Positions 7,640 to 15,483 of a stretch of DNA of 64,000 nucleotides are shown here, in pieces (position 1 is the first letter of the stretch; each line of letters begins with the position of its first letter). The notes under the pieces are model-generated. The model did no database searches, had not been told where the DNA came from, and saw only the letters and a program-made list of their open reading frames with translations. Source of the DNA: JABDPF01 sp037384065 (GTDB lineage Bacteria > Pseudomonadota > Gammaproteobacteria > Xanthomonadales > SZUA-36); the NCBI GenBank assembly GCA_037384065.1, contig JARROJ010000001.1, forward strand, positions 1 through 64,000, read 5' to 3'. The translations under genes and the position numbers were made by a program.

Positions 7640-10600
7640 CAGTTGTACTGCTCCGCGCGCTCGACCAGCTTGTCGAGGTCTTTCTCGTTCGGGTCGAGCG
7701 GATCCCCGGGGTGGATCACGGACGGCGCGCACTTCTCAGCCGCCGTCACGAGTTCCCGGAACGTGCCGGCCCGCGGATCCTTGATGTAGGCCTGGCCGTC
7801 TTCGTTGTAAGCGAACATCTTGTTGTTCAGGTTGATGCAGTCGTCGCAGGAGGTGCAGCGGATGCTCTCGATCCACGGCTCACGAACGAAGTCCTCGTCC
7901 TCCTCCTCGTCCGCCGCGGCGGGCTCGGCAGCGTCCGCTTCGGCTTCGGCTTCCGCCTCGTCCGCCGTCGCATCCGCCGGGGCCTGCTGGGGCGCCGGGG
8001 CGCCGCCGAAGTCCATGCCTTCGGGCGCCTGGAACGCGGGGCCCTCCCAGTGTTCCGCTTTCTCCAGCAGTTCGGCCACCGTCAGGCTGCCGCCGGCCCG
8101 AAGCAGCCCTTCGGCGATGCGACGCGCAATCAGCTGCGGATACTGCGTGGTCAGCTGCGTGAATTTCGCCTCGTAGTCCGATTTCAGGGCGGCCATTTCC
8201 CGTTCCAGCTTGCGGGCGATGCCGGCGCCGACGGCGTCCCGCAGATGCCCGGACACCTCGACCCCCGCCAGTTCCCGCAACTGCGCCCAGAAGCGCAAGC
8301 GCTCCTCGGCCAGCGTGACGATCTCGGCGGACACCGCGACCTGCTGTAAATGCCGGTCGGCGTCGACGGTGTGAATGAACGGCGTGGCGCCGGACCGGTC
8401 GCCGGGTTCCATCGCCAGGTACTCGTGGAAGGCGACCAGGTCGTCATCCTCGCGCACCGCGCGGTAGTGATCCCGGAAGCGTTTCTCGCCCAGCGCCCAG
8501 TCGGCGATCGTGAGCGGCAGCGTCATCCGCTGCTCCTCGCCCGCCTCGTCGAGATAGACCAGTTCGTGCTCCGGCCAGGTCTCCTCCGGCGCCGGGTTGC
8601 CTTCCAGGTCCAGGCGCTCGGAGAACGTCGTGCCGGCGTCGGGATCGAACACCAGGTTGGGGACCGCCCGGCTTTCCAGCGCCATGCGCGCGGCTTCCGG
8701 CGCGCTGTCCTGCGCGATACCCCATTCGCGGGGGCATGGCGCGTTCAGGATGAACAGGGCCGGTCGGCGAACCTGCAGACCCTTGAGCAGGTTGCCGAAC
8801 AGGTGCGATGGCGTTGCCTGGGACGACTGCATCACGAATACGCCGCGATGCGCCATGGCGATCAGCGCGAGTTCCTTGCGCACCTCGTCCTTGTGGCGCT
8901 GTTCCGGACCGGCATCGAATACTTCCGGCGTCTGGCCGGTGAAGCCGGCCGTGCAGGCCTGGCCGCCGCCGGCGGAATTGGCCTGGGTGTCGACCACCAC
9001 CACGCGCAGCGGTTTGCCGGACGCCATCAGGCGGGACAGGTTCTGGAAACCGATGTCCATCATCGCGCCGTCGCCGCCTACCGCGAACAGCGGCGGGCAC
9101 AGGGCGAACTCGTCGTCTGTGAACTGTTGCCAGTCGAACGCGGCGAAAAAGGCCTCGTCCGCCGCCGGATCGTAAGCGTCGTCCAGCAGTTTGCGGGCCC
9201 GGCGCACGGCGATGAAGCCGTCCGCCATCTTGCGCATATGCCCTTCGAACAGGCCGATGGCCACCGAGGGGGCGTCCTGGAACAGGTGACTGGTCCACGG
9301 GAAGGGATAGGGGTTGAACGGGAACGTGGCGCCCCAGACCGAGGTGCAACCGGTCGAGTTGGCGAAGCCCATGTTGGCGCGTCCGCGACCGCCGGGGCCT
9401 TTCTGGTAACGCCATTGCAGATCCTTCAGCCCTTCGATGGCCCGGTGAATCCGCGCGACGGCCTCCTTCTTGCCGTGTTCCAGCGGCACCGCGACGCCCT
9501 CCCCTTCGGCCGAAACGGCCCCCAGGTCGGCCTCGGAGGCCAGCAGGTCGCGCGCCTTCTCGTCCAGCCCCTCGATCAGGCGGCCGAGGTCCGCGACGTG
9601 GGCTTCCACGCGCGGCGCCATCAGGGCGTTGACGGCAGAGAGCACCAGGTGGATGGCGGTTTTCTCGCCGCAGCCCATGCAGGCGTTGTCGCCGCCCAGC
9701 ATGGACATGTAATTGCGCTGCTTGAGCAACAGCGAGGGCATCATGCCGATGCGCTCTTCGAGGCTGGAGATGCGGACGTAACGGTCGTCCGTTTCCGGCA
9801 GGTTGCGCCACAGGCGCCAGTTGGCCTCGAGTTGCTCCTGCTCCTCGTCGGTCTGCGGCACGTTGACCAGCGCGCCGTCTTTGCACACCGCCACGCAGAC
9901 GTCGCAACCCTTGCAGGTTTCCGGGTTGATCGTGATCGACAGCAATCCGCCGCTGCCCTTCTCCTGGCTTTCCGGCACGTCGAAGAACGGCGCCGTCTTC
10001 GCCAGCGGGAAGTGCTCGAGGGCGTCAAAAACCTGCTGGAATTCAGCGTCGTAGGCCGCCCGGCGGGTTTCGTCCCACTTCGATTTTTCGGCGACCTTCT
10101 CGTAGGCGTCCGCCAGGACCTTGCCGAACGTTTCGAATTCGTCGCCGGCCAGCGTCTTGCGCGACTCGCGCGCGAGCAGGCGGATCAACTGGCTGAACTG
10201 GGTCAGCGGGTTCTGCGGCGTCGCCACGGTGCGAACCGCGGTGTCCAGCACCTCTTCGACCGTACTGACCACCCCGGGAATCGCCGAATCGGGACACTGC
10301 ACCCAGCACTTGCTGCAACCGGTGCACTTGTCCGCGATGAAACGCGGCACGGTTTCGCGGACCGTCGACATGTCGCGCATGCTCGAGGTCGCGGCGGGAA
10401 TGGCGCTGATCGCGGTGAACGGGTCGGCCAGCACATCGTGGCCGGTCTTGTACTGCGCGCAGACCTGGTCCCAGAAGGCGCCCTGGTTGCCCGGCCCCTG
10501 TTGCGCATCGGCCTCGGCCATGGATGCCGGGATCAGCGGAATCTTCGCCGTGCGGCCCTGGTCGTGCAAGGTCGCGAGATCGAGCGCGCGAACCTCGTCG

Positions 10601-12714
10601 AAGCCCCGCCTGCAGGCATGGAGTTCGTCTTCGAGAAGCGCTGCGTCCGCGGCGCCCTCCGGCGTCGCGAGGTGCGCCCGCAGGCGCTCGAACAGTTGAT
10701 CCTGGTCCAGGCCATGCCGGCCCAGCAGGCCGGCCGCGTTGAAGAACGCGCCCATGAAGGCCATGCCCTGCATCCGGTAGCGCGCCGCGGTTTCATCCGC
10801 CGTTTCCCGCGCGATACCGGCGCCGTCGAGGGTGCACACCCGAATGCCGCGGGAGCGAATCGCCCATTGCGCGGTCTGCGGCAGATCGTTCCAGAATTCC
10901 TCGGCGGAGCGGTCGCTCTGTATGACCAGGAGCCCGCCGTCCCGCATGCCGTCCAGCGGATTCGAGTGGCGGAACACGCCCGCGTCCTGGGCGAGCACGA
11001 TATCGACGTGCCTGAGTTCGTGGTTGCGGCGCACGGGCTTGCGCGACAGCATCGCCGCGTAGGTCGTGGGCTGACCGCGCCGTTCGCGGGCCCGCGACGG
11101 AAACGCCTTGACGTGCATGCCGAATACCTCGGCCGCGGCGGCCGCCAGCGAGCGTCCGGTCGGCCGGGCGTCCCGGCCGCCGATGGCGTGAATCCGGAGT
11201 TCGATGGAATCGTCACCGTCGAGGTCGATGTCCTTGGCCGGCGACAGGGCCAGTTCGGCCAGTTGCGGATAGTCGGCCAGCACGCTTTCCTGCCGGATCT
11301 GCACCTTGGGCAGCGGCGTATCGGCGTCGACGAAATCGATGCCGAGGTAGAACTGGCGGCGCCCGGCGCCTTCGGCCAGCATGTTCTGCACGGCCGCGAC
11401 CAGGTCGGCGGGCTGCAGGTCGCGTCCCCCGAGTCCGTAACAGCCGGAATAAAGATCGGGCACCTGGTCAGCCGCAAGGGCCGGCAGCCGCGGATACGGC
11501 AACGGTGCGTCGGTTTCGGCCTTGCGCTTGCGCCGCCGGCGGCCGCCGTTGGCGCTGCGCGCGCGAACACGTCCGTTCTCGTTCGCCTGCGCAAGCGCCG
11601 CGCGGATTTCGCGGATCATCGGCAATTCGACCGCCAACGGTTGATCCGTGCGCTCCAGGACGACGACGCCCTGTTTGCCGGCCAGCAAGGCGGCCACCCG
11701 GTCGGCCGGAAACGGCCGGAACATGGTCAGGTTGAGCACCCCGACCTTCAGGCGCTGCCGGTCGCGCAGGTAATCGGCGACGGCTTCGGCGTCCCGCACG
11801 ACGGAACCCTGTCCGACGATGACGTACTCGGCGTCGTCGAGTCGGTAACCCATGGCCCGCGCGTAGCGGCGCCCGGTCAGTTCGGCGTACTCGTCGAAGG
11901 CGCGGTCGGCCAGTTCGGCGATGTGATCGAAATAGAACGGCCGCTGGGCCGCCACGCCCTGGGCGTAGGCTTCGCTGTTCTGGACCACGCCGGTGCTGGA
12001 CGGGTAATCGAAATTGAACGCTTCGGGAATGCGCCGCCGCTGTTCACCGTACACCGCGCGTTGCGCGGGCGTCGGCGTGTCGATGAGGTCGGCGGGATCG
12101 CCGAGGAATTCCCGGATCAGCTCCGGTTCCGGTTCCCGGTAGGACTCGACCACGTGGCTGGTCAGGAAGCCGTCCTGGGCGCACACGCCCGGGTTCAGCG
12201 ACAACTCGGCGATGCGATGCGCGATCAGGTTCAGGTCCGCCACCTGCTGGACATCCGCGGCGAACAGCTGGAAACAGCCGGTGTCGTCGATCGCGTGGTA
12301 GTCGTCGTGGCCCGCGTAGATGTTCAGGGCCTGCTTGGTCATCGCCCGGCAGGCCACGTTCAGCACATAGGTCAGCCGCTTGCCCACGGCCGCGTACAGC
12401 GACTCGTGCATGTAGGCGAGGCCCTGGCCGCTGGCGAAATTGGTCGAACGCAGCCCGACCAGGCTCATGCCGGCCGTGACGCCCGCCGCCGCGTGCTCGC
12501 CCTCGGCCTCGAAGTGCAGCAGGCTCCGTCCGTTGACGTTCCTGGCGCCGGCCGCGGCCGCGTCCGCCCAGCCCTGCCCCATCGGCGTGGACGGCGTGAT
12601 CGGGTAAGCGCCCGCCGCTTCGCTGGCCGCCGTCTCCATGGCGACGACCGCCGCGTTTCCATCCCCGGTCTTGAGGGTTCCGGGATAGCGGGCCTGGCTT
12701 TCCTGTGACTTCAT
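7639..12714 (-). CDS. Giant single-chain pyruvate-type 2-oxoacid:ferredoxin oxidoreductase with C-terminal ferredoxin domain
   Basis: This 1,691-residue protein has the domain order of single-chain NifJ/PFOR. An alpha-like TPP domain has YPITPSTPMGQGW near residue 37. A second alpha-like domain runs to about 410 and is followed by an Arg/Lys-rich linker (GGRRRRKRK). A gamma domain spans about 460-770. Two [4Fe-4S] motifs follow, CTGCSKCWVQCP near 796 and CKGCDVCVAVC near 932. The catalytic beta domain has ACMGCGEKTA near 1008 and the Mg-TPP motif GDGAMMDIGF near 1210. Typical NifJ is about 1,170-1,230 residues. The surplus is a helical region (about 1420-1540), an acidic Ala/Glu linker and an extra Fe-S-like domain with CTSCDDCINLNN near 1618. 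The gene sits between rnfB and rnfC and overlaps both. It would oxidise pyruvate or a related 2-oxoacid to the acyl-CoA and reduce a ferredoxin centre. Substrate choice is not provable here. Confidence 0.88.
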   Translation of the reverse strand: MKSQESQARYPGTLKTGDGNAAVVAMETAASEAAGAYPITPSTPMGQGWADAAAAGARNVNGRSLLHFEAEGEHAAAGVTAGMSLVGLRSTNFASGQGLAYMHESLYAAVGKRLTYVLNVACRAMTKQALNIYAGHDDYHAIDDTGCFQLFAADVQQVADLNLIAHRIAELSLNPGVCAQDGFLTSHVVESYREPEPELIREFLGDPADLIDTPTPAQRAVYGEQRRRIPEAFNFDYPSSTGVVQNSEAYAQGVAAQRPFYFDHIAELADRAFDEYAELTGRRYARAMGYRLDDAEYVIVGQGSVVRDAEAVADYLRDRQRLKVGVLNLTMFRPFPADRVAALLAGKQGVVVLERTDQPLAVELPMIREIRAALAQANENGRVRARSANGGRRRRKRKAETDAPLPYPRLPALAADQVPDLYSGCYGLGGRDLQPADLVAAVQNMLAEGAGRRQFYLGIDFVDADTPLPKVQIRQESVLADYPQLAELALSPAKDIDLDGDDSIELRIHAIGGRDARPTGRSLAAAAAEVFGMHVKAFPSRARERRGQPTTYAAMLSRKPVRRNHELRHVDIVLAQDAGVFRHSNPLDGMRDGGLLVIQSDRSAEEFWNDLPQTAQWAIRSRGIRVCTLDGAGIARETADETAARYRMQGMAFMGAFFNAAGLLGRHGLDQDQLFERLRAHLATPEGAADAALLEDELHACRRGFDEVRALDLATLHDQGRTAKIPLIPASMAEADAQQGPGNQGAFWDQVCAQYKTGHDVLADPFTAISAIPAATSSMRDMSTVRETVPRFIADKCTGCSKCWVQCPDSAIPGVVSTVEEVLDTAVRTVATPQNPLTQFSQLIRLLARESRKTLAGDEFETFGKVLADAYEKVAEKSKWDETRRAAYDAEFQQVFDALEHFPLAKTAPFFDVPESQEKGSGGLLSITINPETCKGCDVCVAVCKDGALVNVPQTDEEQEQLEANWRLWRNLPETDDRYVRISSLEERIGMMPSLLLKQRNYMSMLGGDNACMGCGEKTAIHLVLSAVNALMAPRVEAHVADLGRLIEGLDEKARDLLASEADLGAVSAEGEGVAVPLEHGKKEAVARIHRAIEGLKDLQWRYQKGPGGRGRANMGFANSTGCTSVWGATFPFNPYPFPWTSHLFQDAPSVAIGLFEGHMRKMADGFIAVRRARKLLDDAYDPAADEAFFAAFDWQQFTDDEFALCPPLFAVGGDGAMMDIGFQNLSRLMASGKPLRVVVVDTQANSAGGGQACTAGFTGQTPEVFDAGPEQRHKDEVRKELALIAMAHRGVFVMQSSQATPSHLFGNLLKGLQVRRPALFILNAPCPREWGIAQDSAPEAARMALESRAVPNLVFDPDAGTTFSERLDLEGNPAPEETWPEHELVYLDEAGEEQRMTLPLTIADWALGEKRFRDHYRAVREDDDLVAFHEYLAMEPGDRSGATPFIHTVDADRHLQQVAVSAEIVTLAEERLRFWAQLRELAGVEVSGHLRDAVGAGIARKLEREMAALKSDYEAKFTQLTTQYPQLIARRIAEGLLRAGGSLTVAELLEKAEHWEGPAFQAPEGMDFGGAPAPQQAPADATADEAEAEAEADAAEPAAADEEEDEDFVREPWIESIRCTSCDDCINLNNKMFAYNEDGQAYIKDPRAGTFRELVTAAEKCAPSVIHPGDPLDPNEKDLDKLVERAEQYN

Positions 12715-13562
12715 ACGGCTCTTTTCTCCGGCTCCTTGGAGCCCGTTGCAAACTGCTGTCCCTCGACCCAGACGATCGCGTTGGTCGGGCAGCGCGAGGT
12801 CGCCTTGGGGTCGGCCAGGGCGTTCTTTTCGTAATCGACCACGGCCAGGTTGTCGATCATCTCGATCAATCCCGGCGCGGCATCGGCGACGCAGCGTGTA
12901 CAGGCGTTGCACGCGACGCTGCACATCGCCTCGGCGGCATCACCGTGCACCAGGTTCCTGCACTGCACGATGAGTTTCTGATCCATCGGCATCAGCACGA
13001 ACAGATCCTTGGGGCAGGTTTCGACGCAATCGTTGCAGGCGGTGCATTTCTCGGGAATCACCACCGGCAACTCGTCCTCGTTCATGTAGATCGCGTCGAA
13101 GGTGCAGACCACCTCGCAATCGGCCAGCCCGAGGCAGCCCCAGGTGCACCCCTTACCGCCACCGGCCACCGCGGCGGCCGCCTTGCAGGACCCGAATCCG
13201 CTGTAATCCGCATTGCGATGGGCTTCGTTTTTGCCGCCCGCGCACAACAGGCGCGCAACGCGCTTGTTCGCCTCGCCGGCGTCCACGCCGAGGTAATCGG
13301 CCACGTCCTCGCGGTCTTCGGGGCTCATCACCGTGCAATCGGACGGCTGCTGTTCACCCGCCACCAGCGCCTCGGCAAAGGCCCGGCAGCCGGGTCGCGA
13401 GCAGGCGCCGCAGTTGGTGCTCGGCAACAGCTCCTCGACACCGTCGATGCGCGGGTCTTCCCAGACCCGGAACCGACGGTTGACCAGCGCGATGACGAAG
13501 CCGAAAAACAGGCCCACACCGCCCAGGATCAGGGCCGAATCGATTATGGCGTTACCGGTCAT
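12711..13562 (-). CDS. rnfB: Rnf complex multi-cluster ferredoxin subunit RnfB (long form)
   Basis: This 283-residue protein has an N-terminal transmembrane helix (residues 6-27), then the Fe-S domain NCGACSRPGC...C, typical of RnfB. A Cys-rich insert follows (CAGG, GFGSCKAA, GKGCTWGCLGLADCEVVC), and then ferredoxin motifs CTACNDCVETCP and CSVACNACTRC. E. coli RsxB has only about 190 residues and fewer clusters. The additional motifs match the multi-cluster RnfB of clostridia and Bacteroidetes. RnfB is the entry point for electrons from reduced ferredoxin. The gene begins 3 nt after the unknown gene upstream and overlaps the giant oxidoreductase start by 4 nt (ATGA). Confidence 0.93.
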   Translation of the reverse strand: MTGNAIIDSALILGGVGLFFGFVIALVNRRFRVWEDPRIDGVEELLPSTNCGACSRPGCRAFAEALVAGEQQPSDCTVMSPEDREDVADYLGVDAGEANKRVARLLCAGGKNEAHRNADYSGFGSCKAAAAVAGGGKGCTWGCLGLADCEVVCTFDAIYMNEDELPVVIPEKCTACNDCVETCPKDLFVLMPMDQKLIVQCRNLVHGDAAEAMCSVACNACTRCVADAAPGLIEMIDNLAVVDYEKNALADPKATSRCPTNAIVWVEGQQFATGSKEPEKRAV

Positions 13563-13565
13563 GGA

Positions 13566-14540
13566 TCAGGACTTGCTCTCGCCCACCAGGTTGGTCTGAC
13601 TCAACAGCCAGGCGGAGAGCTTGCCGGCCGGATCGGACGCGGCCTCGCCGGTCGGCGCCGGAATGACCCCCAGCGTCTCGAGCAGGGCGTGATCCTCGGC
13701 CTGCTGCGCCACGCTGATACCGCCGACGGCGCGCTTGCGGATCTCCCGCGGAAACTCGAGGGTGGTGAAGCGCTCGTACGTCGTTTCCCCGGCCAACGGA
13801 TCGTGCGTGAACACGACGGCGCCGTCGGGCAGCAACGCCGCGGCCGCGGTGCCGTCAAACGCCGCGAAGGCCTCCAGCGCGGAATCGCCGACCGCCTGTT
13901 GGACGAAAACGCCCGGGGTGACGAGACGCGCCATCGCCGCCGCCGGCGCATCGCCGTCGACCACGAAAACCAGCTTCATGCCGGCATCCAGGTACGGCGC
14001 CGCCTGCGCCGGCGTGAAATCCGCACCGGCCAGCTCGACCACCAGTCCGGGCGCGAGCGCCCGTTCCGCGTGGCTCCAGTCCGCGTACGCGAGACCGTCG
14101 AGCAACCGGGCGTGTTCCGCCTCGCGGTAAGCCCCGCGCTTGGCCAGCTCCACCAGGTGCGCCGCTGCGAAGGCGTCGCCGATCGTGGCCAGGCGTTTGG
14201 CGATCTCGTTACCGAGATTCGCCCCCGGGTCCAGCGTCAGCACGAACAGCCGGTCGCCGATGTGCAGCAGGTCGTTCAGGGCTTCCTGGGCGGCGCGGAT
14301 CGGCGCTTCCGCCGTCGTATCGACACGCGCCGACGGCTGCGTGAACGAAGCGAAGCGGTCGACGTTGACGTGCCCGCTGGCGAAGTTGCCCAGGGCAATG
14401 GTCTGATCCTCGGACGAGGACCCGGTGCCCGCCAACAGACCCCGGATTTCCTCGGTCGTTGCCGCGATGGCGGACAGGAACAGTTCCTTGCGCGGGCGGA
14501 TCGCCTCGAGGGCGAGCGCAGTTCGTTCTTCAAACGGCAT
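13566..14540 (-). CDS. Unknown protein within the oxidoreductase-Rnf operon
   Basis: This 324-residue protein is acidic, Ala-rich and apparently soluble. I see no signal peptide, no membrane helix, no cysteine and no cofactor motif, so it is not an Fe-S carrier. Recognisable local features are a helical N-terminal half and alternating beta/alpha segments such as DRLFVLTLDPGANLG, KLVFVVDGDAPAAAM and GAVVFTHDPLAG, which suggest an alpha/beta fold. Its ATG at 14540 overlaps the end of the korB-like gene by 11 nt; a TTG three codons upstream is a possible alternative. The stop is 3 nt before rnfB. Its position strongly implies a role in assembly, scaffolding or regulation of the oxidoreductase-Rnf system, but no function can be assigned. 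Confidence 0.8.
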   Translation of the reverse strand: MPFEERTALALEAIRPRKELFLSAIAATTEEIRGLLAGTGSSSEDQTIALGNFASGHVNVDRFASFTQPSARVDTTAEAPIRAAQEALNDLLHIGDRLFVLTLDPGANLGNEIAKRLATIGDAFAAAHLVELAKRGAYREAEHARLLDGLAYADWSHAERALAPGLVVELAGADFTPAQAAPYLDAGMKLVFVVDGDAPAAAMARLVTPGVFVQQAVGDSALEAFAAFDGTAAAALLPDGAVVFTHDPLAGETTYERFTTLEFPREIRKRAVGGISVAQQAEDHALLETLGVIPAPTGEAASDPAGKLSAWLLSQTNLVGESKS

Positions 14541-15483
14541 AACGTTCAAATTCCTTGTTCAGGCGGGTCACTTTTTCCTCGGCCGACACCTTCGGCACGG
14601 CGCGGATCTTCTCGTACACCGGCAGGCTGTCATTACGGTAGAACACGCCGAGACGAAGCAGGTCGGTGCGGGCTGCGAGCGCGCGCGCATCGTCGAGGTG
14701 CAGCGGATCATGAACGCGCCGGGCCTTGTAAAGCTGCTCCAGGCTCGGCACGTCGACGCCGTTCTCGTGCACCAGCAGTTCGGTCAGGTCGGGATCCTGC
14801 ACGTGCCGCAGGAACACGTCGGGCGTGAACTTGGGGCAGCGCTGCAGGATGCGAACGAAGGAAAAGCCGGGGTGGTCATAGGCGGCCTGCAACGTCGCGA
14901 AAAGGTGCGCCGGGACCCAATCGGCCGTCTGGGCGACGAACGAGGCATTGGAGATGCCCAGCGTCGCCTGCAGCGGATCCAGCGCGGGCAGCACGGCGCC
15001 GCGCGGCGACGTCATCGATTTATGACCCTGCGGCGTGGTCGGCGAAGTCTGGTTCTTGGTCAGGCCGTAGATGTTGTTGTCCAGCAACATGACGACCATG
15101 TTCGCGTTGTAGCGGGTCGCGTGGATCCAGTGTCCGGCGCCGATCGAGGTGCAGTCGCCGTCCCCCATCGTCACGAACACGTCGAGCTCAGGGCGCGCCA
15201 GCTTGACGCCGGTGGCGACGGGCAGCGCGCGGCCGTGGATGCCGTGGAATCCGTAGGCGTTGACGTAGTGGGGAAAGCGGCTCGAACAACCGATGCCCGA
15301 AACGAACACGGTTCGGTCGGGTTGCAGTTGCTCCTTGGCGAGCAGGCGCTTGACGGCGTTCATCGCGCCGAAATCGCCGCAACCGGAACACCATTTTCCG
15401 GGCCGGCGCTGGTAGTCCTCGGCATCCAGGCAGACGCGCGCATCCGGTTCCAGGTCCAACAGGGAAATTGCGAGACTGCTCAT
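14530..15483 (-). CDS. korB: 2-oxoacid (2-oxoglutarate-type):ferredoxin oxidoreductase beta subunit, KorB-like
   Basis: This 317-residue protein is the thiamine-diphosphate-binding beta subunit of a two-subunit 2-oxoacid:ferredoxin oxidoreductase. Visible motifs are the cluster ligands in KWCSGCGDFG (residues 30-39), GIGCSSRFPHYV, and the Mg-TPP motif GDGDCTSIGAGH near residue 108 with LLDNNIYGLTKNQTSPTT after it. These match the KorB/OorB or 2-oxoglutarate class, but such enzymes can also use other 2-oxoacids. The ATG at 15483 overlaps the korA stop by 4 nt. Residues beyond 200 form the typical C-terminal helical tail. Confidence 0.88.
   Translation of the reverse strand: MSSLAISLLDLEPDARVCLDAEDYQRRPGKWCSGCGDFGAMNAVKRLLAKEQLQPDRTVFVSGIGCSSRFPHYVNAYGFHGIHGRALPVATGVKLARPELDVFVTMGDGDCTSIGAGHWIHATRYNANMVVMLLDNNIYGLTKNQTSPTTPQGHKSMTSPRGAVLPALDPLQATLGISNASFVAQTADWVPAHLFATLQAAYDHPGFSFVRILQRCPKFTPDVFLRHVQDPDLTELLVHENGVDVPSLEQLYKARRVHDPLHLDDARALAARTDLLRLGVFYRNDSLPVYEKIRAVPKVSAEEKVTRLNKEFERYAV

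Noticed and set aside
8350..12708. A 1,452-codon open frame on the plus strand, opposite the giant PFOR gene
   Set aside because: The frame is antisense to a gene with clear domains and motifs. High GC with GC-ending codons keeps the opposite frame open. The translation has no recognisable domain and is Arg/Gly/Val-biased.
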